This document shows positions 8,056 through 18,625 of a stretch of DNA of 64,000 nt, in pieces. The notes below the pieces were generated by a model, which was given only the letters and a program-made list of their open reading frames with translations, was not told the DNA's origin and did not search any database. This DNA comes from Bog-113 sp965226755 (GTDB taxonomy: Bacteria > Acidobacteriota > Terriglobia > Bryobacterales > Bryobacteraceae), in the NCBI GenBank assembly GCA_965226755.1, contig CBDDDT010000004.1:248001-312000 (forward strand), written 5' to 3'. The position numbers were made by a program, and so were the translations under genes. The stretch's first letter is position 1; each line of letters starts with the position of its first letter.

Positions 8056-10479
8056 ATGAGAGTCATCGCAACTGTCGGAGCAGTGTGCGCCCTCGCGGGC
8101 CTGCTGGTGTCCCAGCCCGCCCCACGCGAGCAGGTTGGTCCGCTGGCCGGCGGCGGCTTCCTTCTGAACAGCGGTTGGAAATTGACCCCCGCGGGAACGC
8201 AGGTTCCGGTCGGCACGTTTCCCATGTCCAGCGTCCTCTCGCCGGACGGCCGCTTTCTCATCGTCCTGAACGCCGGCGTTGCGCCGCCCTCGCTCAGCGT
8301 CATCGATATCGCCGCGCAGCGGGAAACCAGCCGCACACCCGTCGAGGATGGCTGGCTGGGCCTCGTCTTCAACCCCAAGGGCGACCGCCTCTATGTGGGC
8401 GGGGGCGCTCACGCCGCCATCTATGAATTCGCTTACGCGGCCGGCAAACTCTCGCCCGCCCGCACCTTCCTGACGGTGGACGCGGCCAAACGCACCTACC
8501 GCGATTTCACGGGCGACCTCGCCTTCAGTCCCGATGGCCGCCTGCTCTACGCCGCGGACCTTTATCACGACTCTCTTCTCGTTCTCAATCCGCTCTCCGG
8601 CGTAGTCATCGACCGTATCAAGACTGGACGACGTCCCTATCGCATTCTCTTTCCTCCCGACGGCAAATCGTTCTTCGTCACCAGCTGGGCTGACGGGGCC
8701 GTTTCCCAGTTCCAGACCTCCGACGGAGCGCCTCTAACCACCGTGCGTCTGGGGCAGCATCCCACCGATATGGTGTTGCGCCGCTCCGCCGCGGGGAACG
8801 TCCTCTTCATCGCGGCCGCCAACACGAATTCGGTCTTCACCGTGGCCGTACCGGATAATGGCGAGCCGGTTCGCGGCGAAAGCATCAGCATCGCCATGAC
8901 CGCGCGCCAGCCCCTCGGCATGACGCCCACGTCACTGAGCCTCAGCCCCGATCAGAACACTCTTTACGTCGCCTGTTCCGATGCCAACGCCGTCGCGCAG
9001 GTCGACCTTTCACAGGAAGTCATCCAGCTTGCCGGATTCATTCCCGCCGGCTGGTACCCCACCGCCGTTCGCGCGCTTCCAGACGGCCGCATCGCTATCC
9101 TGAACGGACGCGGCGTGCGATCGTTCCCGAACCCCAAAGGTCCCAACCCCACCCAAGAAGTGGAAATCGCTCATAGGGCCGATAACCCGGACTTCCAATA
9201 CGTCGGCTACTTGCAGAAGGGCACGGTTTCCTTCTTGCCGCCGCCTGACGCCAGCCAGTTGCTTGCGTACTCGCACGCGGTCCTGGAGAACTCCGCCTAC
9301 CGCGACTCGAAACTCGACGCCCCGCCCGCGCTTCCCGCCGCCCTGAAGCACGTGATTTTCATGGTTAAGGAAAATCGCACGTACGATCAGGTTCTGGGCG
9401 ATATGCGCGAGGGCAACGGCGATCCCTCGCTCGTTCTTTTCGGTGAAAAGGTGACGCCCAACCTGCACAAGCTTGCGCGCGAATTCGTTCTGCTCGACAA
9501 CTTCTACGTGAATGCCGATGTCAGCGCCGACGGCCATAACTGGAGCACTGCCGCGATCGCCTCCGACTACGTGCAGAAATTGTGGCCCGCGAATTATGGG
9601 CGCCGCCGCGGCCATTACGATTTCGAAGGCGGGGAACCCGCCGCTTTGCCGCCCGCCGGATATCTGTGGAACAACGCCGTGCTCGCCGGAGTATCAATGC
9701 GGAACTACGGTTATTGGGTGGAAAACAGGAAACAAGCCGGCCCCGACGGCGCCCAGATTCTCAATGTGCGTGACCCCGCGCTTGCTCCCGTCACCGATAT
9801 GTCCTATCGAGGTTTCGATCTCGACTACCCTGACGTGAGCCGGGCAAACGAGTTTATTCGGGAACTCGCCGGTTATGAAAAATCCGGCGCCTTGCCGCGA
9901 CTCGTTTTCATTCGCATGGGCAACGACCACACCTCCGGGCTGGCGGCCGGGAAAATCGCGCCGCTCAGCGCCGCCGCCGATAACGATCTCGGCGTCGGGA
10001 TGGTCGCCGAAGCCTTATCCAAGAGCCGCTTCTGGTCCGACACCGCCTTGTTTGTGATCGAAGACGACGCCCAGAACGGACCCGACCATGTCGATTCGCA
10101 CCGCTCTCCCGCCTGGGTCATTTCCGCGTTTACCCGCCGCCACCTTGTCGACAGCACTATGTACAACACCACCTCGGTTCTTCGCACCATGGAGGTGGTT
10201 CTCAATATGCGTCCGATGACCCAGTTCGACGCTGGCGCGCGTGTGATGACTTCCGTCTTCGGCGCCGTTCCGGACAAGACGCCCTTCAGCGCGGAGAAAC
10301 CGCTCACTCCGCTTGATACGCGAAATCCCAGCGGCAAGGGCGGGGAAGAGTCCGCTCATCTGGATCTCGATGACGCTGATCGCAACGACGATAACGAAAT
10401 GAACGCCCAGCGCTGGAAAGCCATCAAAGGCACGCCCGTTCCCGTGGCGGCCGCCGTCCGCGCCGACGGGCGCCGGTAA
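8056..10479 (+). CDS. Secreted bifunctional YncE-type beta-propeller / alkaline-phosphatase-superfamily phosphoesterase
   Basis: 807 residues with a short signal peptide (RVIATVGAVCALAGLLVS). The ATG at 8056 is preceded by AGGTGA; an ATG at 8029 overlapping the nadE stop would add nine residues before the signal peptide. Residues about 45-400 are YVTN/YncE-like propeller repeats (VLSPDGRFLIVL, LAFSPDGRLLYAAD, LSLSPDQNTLYVA). From about residue 430 a phosphoesterase domain starts with IFMVKENRTYDQVLGDM, then VNADVSADGHNW and FVIEDDAQNGPDHVDSHR, the metal-site segments of this family. The same propeller-phosphatase fusion is common in acidobacteria. Substrate unknown; acts outside the cytoplasm. 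Confidence 0.88.
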   Translation: MRVIATVGAVCALAGLLVSQPAPREQVGPLAGGGFLLNSGWKLTPAGTQVPVGTFPMSSVLSPDGRFLIVLNAGVAPPSLSVIDIAAQRETSRTPVEDGWLGLVFNPKGDRLYVGGGAHAAIYEFAYAAGKLSPARTFLTVDAAKRTYRDFTGDLAFSPDGRLLYAADLYHDSLLVLNPLSGVVIDRIKTGRRPYRILFPPDGKSFFVTSWADGAVSQFQTSDGAPLTTVRLGQHPTDMVLRRSAAGNVLFIAAANTNSVFTVAVPDNGEPVRGESISIAMTARQPLGMTPTSLSLSPDQNTLYVACSDANAVAQVDLSQEVIQLAGFIPAGWYPTAVRALPDGRIAILNGRGVRSFPNPKGPNPTQEVEIAHRADNPDFQYVGYLQKGTVSFLPPPDASQLLAYSHAVLENSAYRDSKLDAPPALPAALKHVIFMVKENRTYDQVLGDMREGNGDPSLVLFGEKVTPNLHKLAREFVLLDNFYVNADVSADGHNWSTAAIASDYVQKLWPANYGRRRGHYDFEGGEPAALPPAGYLWNNAVLAGVSMRNYGYWVENRKQAGPDGAQILNVRDPALAPVTDMSYRGFDLDYPDVSRANEFIRELAGYEKSGALPRLVFIRMGNDHTSGLAAGKIAPLSAAADNDLGVGMVAEALSKSRFWSDTALFVIEDDAQNGPDHVDSHRSPAWVISAFTRRHLVDSTMYNTTSVLRTMEVVLNMRPMTQFDAGARVMTSVFGAVPDKTPFSAEKPLTPLDTRNPSGKGGEESAHLDLDDADRNDDNEMNAQRWKAIKGTPVPVAAAVRADGRR

Positions 10480-10501
10480 CGAGAGGGAAATACGATCCGC
10501 G

Positions 10502-12598
10502 ATGCCGAGAATTTACCTGTGCTTTCTGTGGCACATGCACCAGCCGTTTTACAAAGATCTTCTATCCGGCGAGTACCAGCTTCCCTGGACGCGCATGCAC
10601 GCGTTGAAGGATTACTACGGCATGGTCAAGATACTGGAGGAATTTCCCGAGATCCGGCAGACCTTCAACCTTGTCCCGTCCATGATGGTTCAAGTGGAAG
10701 ACTACGCCACGGGCCGAGCGCGCGATCCCTTTCTCGAACTTGCGCTCAAACCCGCCGAAGCGCTTAGTCCCGAAGAACAGGATTTTCTTCTCACCCACTT
10801 CTTCCACGCCAACCCGCGGCGCATGATCTATCGCTACCCGCGTTATGGGGAGATTTTCGACGCATGGCACGTGCAGCGTGATTCCGGCAAGGCGCCGGGC
10901 CTGTTCGGGCCGCAGGAATACCGCGACTTGCAGGTTCTTTCTCAGTTGGCCTGGTTCGATGAGGAGTATCAGGAACACGACCCCGTCACCGTCGCTCTCC
11001 TGCGCAAAGGCCGCGATTACACGCTGGAAGACCAAGCCATGATGGGCCTCAAGCAGCGCGAACTCGTGGGGCTCATGATCCCCCAATACAAGAAGCTCGC
11101 GGCTGCAGGTCAGATTGAGATTTCCACCACGCCCTTTTACCACCCCATATTGCCGTTGCTCTGCGACTCTGATATCGCCCGTGTCTCGCACCCTGGCGTT
11201 CCGCTGCCGCGCACTTTCCGCTACCCGCGCGACGCCCGTCACCAGTTGGAACTGGGCCGCGACTACATCCAGCAGCTTTTCGGCATTGCGCCGGTCGGCC
11301 TGTGGCCTTCGGAGGGATCCGTCTCCGATGAAGTGTTCACGATCGCCGCGGAACTGGGCTTTCAGTGGACGGCTACCGACAACGGCATTCTCGACCGCAC
11401 GCTGGGTTATTCAGCCGGCGTGGACGCGACCTATCGTCCCTGGTCATGGAAGCAGGGAAAGCACAAACTGGGCGTCATCTTCCGCGATCATCTGATGAGC
11501 GATCTCATCGGTTTCGTTTATTCCGGCATGGTCGCAAGGGACGCCGCCCAGGATTTCCTGCGCCGGATTCGCGAGAATTGCCGCGCCATCCTCAACTCCG
11601 GCCGGGATGCGCTGGTGCCGATCATCCTCGACGGCGAGAATGCCTGGGAATACTACGATCGCAACGGACGCCCTTTTTTCCGTGAGCTCTACTCCGGGAT
11701 TCTGGACGATCCGGCGATGCAAGCCATCACTGTAAGCCAAGCCTTCCAGAAGATGGAGCCGTCCGCGCTTGACCATATCTTCCCCGGTTCTTGGATCAAC
11801 TCCAACTTCGATGTGTGGATCGGCGCCGAAGAGGATAACAAAGCCTGGGACTTCGTTCTGGCGGCGCGTGAAGCCTACGAAAAGGCTACGGGCGTACCCG
11901 AAGACAAGCGCAAACTGGCCTACGAGGAATTGCTCATCGCCGAGGGCAGCGACTGGTGCTGGTGGTACGGGCCCGAGCATGAAACCGCCCACCGTGAAGA
12001 GTTCGATGCCCTGTTTCGCGGTCATATCGCCAACGTTTATCGCGCGCTCGGGATATTGGCGCCGCTGGAACTCTCCCGGCCCATCACGCGCGTGGATGTC
12101 TCCGAAGCGCAGATCAGCCCGACGGGACCGATCCGGGTGAAGGTCGATGGCACTGTCTCGTCGTACTTCGAGTGGCTGGGGGCCGGCGTCTATCACGTCT
12201 CCGCCCGGTCCGGCGCCATGCACGGCAAACGCTATCTCGTCCGTCAACTTCACTACGGGTCGGACGGGGCAAACTTATATCTCCGGTTTGATTTCGCACC
12301 TGGGATCCAGGATCTTATGGAGAATCTGGAGGTCAGCGTTTCTATGCGCGTTTCGGAGACAGGCGACGAACGAACTTTCCGGCTTCGCCTCGCCAACGGG
12401 TCGGTCAACCCAATCTCCGAAGCCAAGGGTGTCGAATGCGCATATCAGACTGCGTTGGAAGTGGGCGCTCCTCTGCCTCAACCCGGCTCGGACGTCCAGT
12501 TCCAGGCGTCTTTTTGGCACGATGGCCTCCCCGTCGACGCCATTCCCGTGCAAGGCTGGCTGACCGTCCCGCTCGCAGACCCGGAGTGGTACGTTTAG
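10502..12598 (+). CDS. Glycoside hydrolase family 57 (alpha-glucan-active)
   Basis: 698 residues without a signal peptide, so probably cytosolic and acting on glycogen or maltodextrin. The start FLWHMHQPFYKD is the GH57 opening motif. The nucleophile region GLWPSEGSVSDE, the acid/base region ILDGENAWEYY and the WCWWYGPEH stretch are present. The first about 400 residues hold the (beta/alpha)7 barrel; a helical region and a C-terminal beta domain follow. GH57 includes amylases, branching enzymes and amylopullulanases; the exact specificity cannot be read here. Begins 22 nt after the preceding gene and may be cotranscribed. Confidence 0.92.
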   Translation: MPRIYLCFLWHMHQPFYKDLLSGEYQLPWTRMHALKDYYGMVKILEEFPEIRQTFNLVPSMMVQVEDYATGRARDPFLELALKPAEALSPEEQDFLLTHFFHANPRRMIYRYPRYGEIFDAWHVQRDSGKAPGLFGPQEYRDLQVLSQLAWFDEEYQEHDPVTVALLRKGRDYTLEDQAMMGLKQRELVGLMIPQYKKLAAAGQIEISTTPFYHPILPLLCDSDIARVSHPGVPLPRTFRYPRDARHQLELGRDYIQQLFGIAPVGLWPSEGSVSDEVFTIAAELGFQWTATDNGILDRTLGYSAGVDATYRPWSWKQGKHKLGVIFRDHLMSDLIGFVYSGMVARDAAQDFLRRIRENCRAILNSGRDALVPIILDGENAWEYYDRNGRPFFRELYSGILDDPAMQAITVSQAFQKMEPSALDHIFPGSWINSNFDVWIGAEEDNKAWDFVLAAREAYEKATGVPEDKRKLAYEELLIAEGSDWCWWYGPEHETAHREEFDALFRGHIANVYRALGILAPLELSRPITRVDVSEAQISPTGPIRVKVDGTVSSYFEWLGAGVYHVSARSGAMHGKRYLVRQLHYGSDGANLYLRFDFAPGIQDLMENLEVSVSMRVSETGDERTFRLRLANGSVNPISEAKGVECAYQTALEVGAPLPQPGSDVQFQASFWHDGLPVDAIPVQGWLTVPLADPEWYV

Positions 12599-12600
12599 GG

Positions 12601-12630
12601 CAAAAAAAAGGCAGCCCGCAAAGGGCTGCC
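12601..12630 (-). terminator. Rho-independent terminator of the SYLF-domain gene
   Basis: Perfect 8-bp stem GGCAGCCC / GGGCTGCC with a 5-nt loop. On the minus strand it is followed by eight T. It lies between two convergent genes; the T tract shows it serves the minus-strand gene ending at 12657. Confidence 0.85.
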
Positions 12631-12656
12631 CAATAAGCAGAGTTGTGTTAGACGGA

Positions 12657-13352
12657 TTAGCTCTTGTGCATCGAATTGTGATTGAGCAGGCGCTCAAAAC
12701 CGGCGGCTGCGGCGGGAGGCTTCACTCCGCCTTCCAGAATTTCCTTGTTGCCCATATCGGACCCGTACAGATCCTTATTGGAATCATGATCGGGACGTAG
12801 CGTGGCGCCCTCCAGGGAAAGTCCGGCGAACAGGCCCCGCGAGCGCGAATACGAAAGAATCTCGGCATGAAGCTGGGCATCCGTCTGGGCGCTCAGATCG
12901 CGACCCACCGGGCCGGCCGCGGCCGTCGCGTCTCCGCCGACTGTGAACTTATCCTGCAGCAGCTTATTCTCGCCGCTCTCGTTCATCACGAGCAAAATCA
13001 GATCCTGTTCAGAGGCTCCAATCTGAAACCCGAAGCTGCCGCCCTCAATGGTGATAGCCGCCGGAGCGCTCCAGCCCGGTCCGCCGCCCATCTTGCGGCA
13101 TGCCACGAAACCGCGGCCATATTTCGCGCCGACGATGAATCCGGCTTTCTTCACGGAAGGAACGACGGCGACGCATTGGGCCTTGGAAATCAAATCCTGT
13201 GGTACGCCTTTGTCATCCATCTTCATCATTTCGCGCAGAACAGTAGTTGCAGTTGCTAAACGCTCGACTGGTTTATCGGCGGCAAACAGTGTGGGTGCTA
13301 ATGAAGGTGCAATCGCTACAGTGGCAATCGCCAGAAATCTTGACACGTGCAT
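12657..13352 (-). CDS. Secreted YSC84/SYLF-domain lipid-binding protein
   Basis: 231 residues. The ATG at 13352 lies 10 nt after GGAG and begins a signal peptide (HVSRFLAIATVAIAPSL...FAA); the frame stays open far upstream by chance. The SYLF domain is recognised by VPSVKKAGFIVGAKYGRG, ITIEGGSFGFQIGASEQD and the C-terminal SRSRGLFAGLSLEGA. In other bacteria such proteins are exported and bind phosphoinositide-like lipids; their role is unclear. Ends at its own terminator; divergent from the methyltransferase gene at 13443. Confidence 0.88.
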   Translation of the reverse strand: MHVSRFLAIATVAIAPSLAPTLFAADKPVERLATATTVLREMMKMDDKGVPQDLISKAQCVAVVPSVKKAGFIVGAKYGRGFVACRKMGGGPGWSAPAAITIEGGSFGFQIGASEQDLILLVMNESGENKLLQDKFTVGGDATAAAGPVGRDLSAQTDAQLHAEILSYSRSRGLFAGLSLEGATLRPDHDSNKDLYGSDMGNKEILEGGVKPPAAAAGFERLLNHNSMHKS

Positions 13353-13442
13353 TAAAGTGTATCTCCTCACCATAGAATAGCGCGTGATGTTCCAACGTAT
13401 CTGATCGTACATGGAATTCGACCGCGATAAGCTGGAATCTCC

Positions 13443-14363
13443 ATGAACATCGAAATTCTGCTGACCGAGGCGGAAATCGCGAGTGAATTCACCGAAGCGT
13501 TGGAAGCGCGCGACCTGCCGGAGAAATTCTTCTACTGGTCGCCCCTCTCGGTCAAGCGGTGGCGTAGTCTCGCCGCCGAGCCCGGATTCAGAGAGCTCCT
13601 GAATACTTGGACCGCGGTGAGCGGAAGAGTCAAGGAAATCACCGCGGATTTCGGCGACGAAGTTCCCGTGGTCAGTTTTGGCGCGGGCGATGGATTCAAA
13701 GATCGTCTTCTCCTCAGCGCCATCCGCAAGAGCGGGAAAAGTCCCAAATACTTTCCTGTGGACGCCAGTCAAACGCTCCTGGAAATTGCGTGCGCCGGCG
13801 CGGAAGACGAAGAGTTCGATGTCGTCGGAGTCAAGGCGGATATCTCGAGCCGCATGCATGTTCTGCTGGCTGCCGACGCTGCCGAAGCTCCCCGGCTTTT
13901 TCTGATGGCGGGCAATACGCTGGGCGGCTTTGACCCGCTCGATCAACTGAAGAACGTTTCCGACGCCATGCGCCCCGGAGACCGCCTCGTGATTGATGGC
14001 GAACTGCGCGCTACTGAACTTGCGGAGGCTTCCGAGGCGGCCCGAGATTTCGCCTTTGCACCCCTGGCCAGCGTTGGATTGGCCGCCGACGACGGCCGTA
14101 TTCGCTTCGAAGAGAAATGCGATTCCCGCCACACCGGACTTTCCATGGTCACCAAACATTTCCTGGCGGATCGCGACCTCCGCATCACGATTTCCTCTGA
14201 AGAGATTGTGATCGCGCGCGGCGAGCGCATCTTTATGAACTTCCGGTATCTTTACACCCCGGAGGCGTTCACCTGGCTCCTGGAAGGACCCGGCGCGCTG
14301 ACGATCGACGAACAGATTTACTCGCCCGACGGCAGGTTCGTCACCGCGATTTGTTCCAAGTAA
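13443..14363 (+). CDS. EgtD-family (Methyltransf_33-like) SAM-dependent methyltransferase
   Basis: 306 residues. The SAM fold is indicated by VVSFGAGDGFKDRLL, the acidic strand FPVDASQTLLE and FLMAGNTLGGFDP; the GNTLG motif is characteristic of the histidine N-alpha-methyltransferase EgtD family. Differences from true EgtD: the N-terminal segment reads KFFYWSPLSVKRW rather than the usual Y-D-xx-G-S-x-LFE signature, and no egtB-type sulfoxide synthase lies nearby. The fold is well supported, the substrate is not; an ergothioneine role is unproven. ATG at 13443 with only a weak SD. Confidence 0.78.
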   Translation: MNIEILLTEAEIASEFTEALEARDLPEKFFYWSPLSVKRWRSLAAEPGFRELLNTWTAVSGRVKEITADFGDEVPVVSFGAGDGFKDRLLLSAIRKSGKSPKYFPVDASQTLLEIACAGAEDEEFDVVGVKADISSRMHVLLAADAAEAPRLFLMAGNTLGGFDPLDQLKNVSDAMRPGDRLVIDGELRATELAEASEAARDFAFAPLASVGLAADDGRIRFEEKCDSRHTGLSMVTKHFLADRDLRITISSEEIVIARGERIFMNFRYLYTPEAFTWLLEGPGALTIDEQIYSPDGRFVTAICSK

Positions 14364-14373
14364 GCAGGCGTCT

Positions 14374-15126
14374 CTATCGCGCGTACGCGTGGACGAAGAA
14401 ATAAATGGTCATCAGAACGCCGGTGCAGATTACAAAGTACCGGATCACCTTCGCCGGAAGTTTCTGCGCGTAATACGCGCCGAAATATCCACCCGCTATC
14501 GCCGCTACCATCATGATGAGGGCCTGCTTCCAGAAAATCTTTCCGGCCATGACGAACACCACCACGGCTACCCCGTTCAGCGTTCCCGCGAGGATCGTCT
14601 TGATGCCGTTCATCGCGTTGATATCGGTCATCCCGAACACGGCCAGCGCCGCCAGCATCAAAATTCCGATGCCGCCCCCGAAGTAGCCGCCATAAATTGC
14701 GATCACGGCCTGGCAAACCACCAGCGCGCCAAAGCCGAAGCGCATATGCCGTTTGAGCGCCAGCCCGAGCTGCTTGCCGAAAGCGAACATGACCGTGGCG
14801 AACAACAGGAGCCACGGCGTCAAACTCACGAAAATCTGTTCCGGCGTTTTGAGCAGCAGAATCGCGCCCGCGATCCCGCCGAAGATACTGACCGACACCA
14901 TCGTGGTGATGCTGATTCCCTCCAGCCTCTTCAGCCCGGTGCGGTAGGAGAACGCGCTGGCGAATGAGCCGGGAAACAGCGCAACAGTATTGGTCGCGTT
15001 CGCAATCACCGCGGGAACCCCGACGAACACCAGCGCCGGGAAACTCAGGAAGCTTCCGCCGCCCGCCACTGCGTTAAGCGCGCCGGCCGCAAACGACGCC
15101 GCAAGAAGAAGCAGAATATCCATCAT
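14374..15126 (-). CDS. TSUP (TauE/SafE) family sulfur-compound transporter
   Basis: 250 residues, almost wholly hydrophobic, with about eight predicted membrane helices in two related halves, as in TauE/SafE exporters. The family segments AGALNAVAGGGSFLSFPAL and YGGYFGGGIGILML (repeat of the same Gly-rich motif) are present. The start ATG at 15126 overlaps the stop of the cystathionine gamma-enzyme as ATGA, so the two are translationally coupled. Being third in a CBS - gamma-enzyme operon suggests movement of sulfite, sulfide, taurine-derived or thiol products; this is inference from context. Confidence 0.9.
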   Translation of the reverse strand: MMDILLLLAASFAAGALNAVAGGGSFLSFPALVFVGVPAVIANATNTVALFPGSFASAFSYRTGLKRLEGISITTMVSVSIFGGIAGAILLLKTPEQIFVSLTPWLLLFATVMFAFGKQLGLALKRHMRFGFGALVVCQAVIAIYGGYFGGGIGILMLAALAVFGMTDINAMNGIKTILAGTLNGVAVVVFVMAGKIFWKQALIMMVAAIAGGYFGAYYAQKLPAKVIRYFVICTGVLMTIYFFVHAYAR

Positions 15127-16283
15127 GCTCGAAATGCCTCCCGCAGAGCCTGCGCGAGATCTTCTTTGAGATCCTCCACGTCCTCCACGCCTACCGACAG
15201 GCGCACCAGCGTGTCCCCGATCCCAGCCGCCGCGCGCTGCCCGGCGGGAACCGAAGCGTGCGTCATGATCGCGGGATGTTCGATCAGGCTCTCCACTCCG
15301 CCAAGGCTCTCGGCGAGCGCGAAAACCTGGCAGGACTCCAGGAATCGCCGCGAATTCTCGATGCCGCCCTGGAGAATGACCGTGATCATTCCTCCAAAGC
15401 CGCTCATTTGGCGCCGGGCGAGTTCGTACTGAGGATGCGATCGCAGTCCGGGGTAAAGTATGCGTTCCACCCGCGGATCCCGCTCCAGCCACTCCGCCAG
15501 AAGCGCGGCATTTTCACAATGCCGCTGCATCCGCAAATGGAGCGTCTTCAGCCCCCGCAACACCAGAAACGCATCGAACGGAGCGCCGATCGCGCCGACC
15601 GCGTTCTGCAAAAATCCAAGCCTTTCCGCCATCCCTAAGTCTCCCGCCACCGCGATTCCCCCCACGATATCCGAATGGCCGTTGAGATATTTCGTGGCGG
15701 AATGAATCACGACGTCGAAACCGTGCTCAATCGGGCGCTGGATCCAAGGACTTGCGAATGTGTTGTCACAGACCGAGATCAGTCCGTGCTCGCGCGCAAT
15801 CCGCGCCACCGCGGAAAGATCGACGAGGCGGAGAAGCGGATTGGAGGGCGTCTCCACCCACAACATTCGCGTTTTGGGCGTAATGGCCGCGCGCAGCGAT
15901 TCGGGGTCGCTGAGATCCACAAAGGAGAACGAAAGCCCGGCCGAACGTTTGCGCACTCTCTCGAAAAGGCGAAACGTTCCGCCGTATAGATCGTTGTTCG
16001 CGACCACGTGATCGCCCGAATCAAGGAGGTCGAGCGCGGTCGCCATCGCCGCCAGCCCGGATGCGAACGCAAAGCCGCGCGCTCCTCCTTCCAGATCGGC
16101 CACGCAACGCTCATAGGCGAATCGCGTGGGATTTTGACTGCGCGAGTACTCAAACCCCTTATGCACTCCCGGGCTCTGCTGGACGTAGGTGGAAGTCGCG
16201 TAAATCGGAGTCATGATCGCGCCGGTGGACGGATCGGGGGACTGGCCGGCGTGTATCGCGCGGGTGCCAAATCTCTGGGCCAT
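15123..16283 (-). CDS. Cystathionine gamma-synthase / gamma-lyase type PLP enzyme
   Basis: 386 residues, family length. The PLP-lysine motif SATKYLNGHSDIVGG, the phosphate-binding region FASGLAAMATALDLL, VETPSNPLL and the C-terminal GGVESLIEHPAIMTHASVP are clear. The family interconverts cystathionine, cysteine and homocysteine; sequence alone does not separate MetB from the gamma-lyase. The upstream neighbour encodes cystathionine beta-synthase, which favours reverse transsulfuration (gamma-lyase). Located 19 nt after the CBS gene and overlapping the TSUP gene by ATGA. Confidence 0.93.
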   Translation of the reverse strand: MAQRFGTRAIHAGQSPDPSTGAIMTPIYATSTYVQQSPGVHKGFEYSRSQNPTRFAYERCVADLEGGARGFAFASGLAAMATALDLLDSGDHVVANNDLYGGTFRLFERVRKRSAGLSFSFVDLSDPESLRAAITPKTRMLWVETPSNPLLRLVDLSAVARIAREHGLISVCDNTFASPWIQRPIEHGFDVVIHSATKYLNGHSDIVGGIAVAGDLGMAERLGFLQNAVGAIGAPFDAFLVLRGLKTLHLRMQRHCENAALLAEWLERDPRVERILYPGLRSHPQYELARRQMSGFGGMITVILQGGIENSRRFLESCQVFALAESLGGVESLIEHPAIMTHASVPAGQRAAAGIGDTLVRLSVGVEDVEDLKEDLAQALREAFRA

Positions 16284-16302
16284 AAGAACTAGAATGCCTG
16301 AT

Positions 16303-17679
<1,377 letters not shown>

Positions 17680-17833
17680 GTCCGCATCCTACCGCACTCT
17701 TGGATGAGAGACTCGTGTCTGTTTGGAACCCGGCCTGAAGGAACTTTAACGACGGATTCGGGTAACAACCGTGAGGGGTAGGACGTTGTTCATTACAGAA
17801 GCCGGGAAGAATTTTCCGCGAAAGAAGATTAAC

Positions 17834-18310
17834 ATGCAAAGACGAATTTACTGTGTTGCGCTTTCGAGTGTGTTCAGCCTCGGACTGGCGTTTGCGGCCC
17901 CTCAGGACCAACAGGCCCCGCCGCCGGACCAGCAGGCTCCTCAGGACCAGGGTGCGCCTCCGCAGGGAAGAGGCCGCGGCGGCATGCAAATGGATCCCGG
18001 TCAGCAGTTGAAGATGCTCAGCTCGCGTCTGAAACTGAGCGATGATCAAATTGCCCAGATCAAGCCGATTTTGGCGGATCACGCGGGTCAGATCCAGGCG
18101 CTGCGAGCCGATACGTCGGTGGGGCCGCGGGACAAGATGCCGAAAATGCGTGCGATTCAGATGGATGCGGACGCGAAAATTTCCGCGATTCTCACTCCGG
18201 ATCAGCGTGCCCGCTACGAGCAGATGAAACAACAGCGGCGCCAGGTGATGCAGCAGCGGATGAACCAAAACGGCGGCGGCGCGCCGGATTCGGCGCCTCC
18301 CAACCAGTAG
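17834..18310 (+). CDS. Periplasmic Spy/CpxP-like LTXXQ-domain protein
   Basis: 158 residues from the ATG at 17834 (weak SD GAAGA); the open frame continues upstream without support. A signal peptide ends near LAFAA, then comes a Pro/Gln-rich linker and a helical LTXXQ-type domain: LKLSDDQIAQIKPIL and SAILTPDQRARYEQMKQQRR, the duplicated motif of Spy/CpxP/Zn-resistance proteins. Such proteins act as periplasmic chaperones or envelope-stress sensors. An ECF-like element GGAACTT at 17740-17746 might drive it, but this is weak. The 3' end and terminator are partly duplicated at 23541-23660. Confidence 0.8.
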   Translation: MQRRIYCVALSSVFSLGLAFAAPQDQQAPPPDQQAPQDQGAPPQGRGRGGMQMDPGQQLKMLSSRLKLSDDQIAQIKPILADHAGQIQALRADTSVGPRDKMPKMRAIQMDADAKISAILTPDQRARYEQMKQQRRQVMQQRMNQNGGGAPDSAPPNQ

Positions 18311-18340
18311 CTGACGGGATCCGGACGGATCTTGTATGGA

Positions 18341-18376
18341 AAGGGCTCCATTCTCAGGGATGGAGCCCTTTTTTTT
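18341..18376 (+). terminator. Rho-independent terminator of the Spy-like gene
   Basis: AAGGGCTCCA, a 10-nt loop TTCTCAGGGA and TGGAGCCCTT, followed by T6. The loop sequence TTCTCAGGGA recurs in the decayed copy at 23606-23637. Confidence 0.88.
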
Positions 18377-18501
18377 GCGGGCGGTCGCGCGCTGGGCCAG
18401 CCGCGCGTTGGCACAATTCCTGAGCCGGGATTCGAGGCGATCGCCCGGGCCGGCCCGTGCGTTCGTCTGTTAGGGCGTGTAGTCCAGGTAAGATAGTCGA
18501 T

Positions 18502-18591
18502 GGAGGAATGGCCGAGTGGTTGAAGGCGGCGGTCTTGAAAACCGTTAGCGGGGAAACTCGCTCGGGGGTTCGAATCCCTCTTCCTCCGCCA
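18502..18591 (+). tRNA. tRNA-Ser(UGA)
   Basis: Acceptor GGAGGAA pairs with TTCCTCC at 18581-18587, followed by discriminator G and encoded CCA. Anticodon TGA sits in CTTGAAA. The long variable arm between the anticodon stem and GGGTTCGAATCCC is the type II arm expected for serine. Confidence 0.96.
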
Positions 18592-18625
18592 CGCTCACTA
18601 ATCCGTTAACGCTTCAATCGTGCGC

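Noticed and set aside
13353..14159. N-terminal extension of the SYLF-protein frame
   Set aside because: About 270 codons without homology that run antisense to the methyltransferase gene; the signal peptide and SD place the start at 13352.
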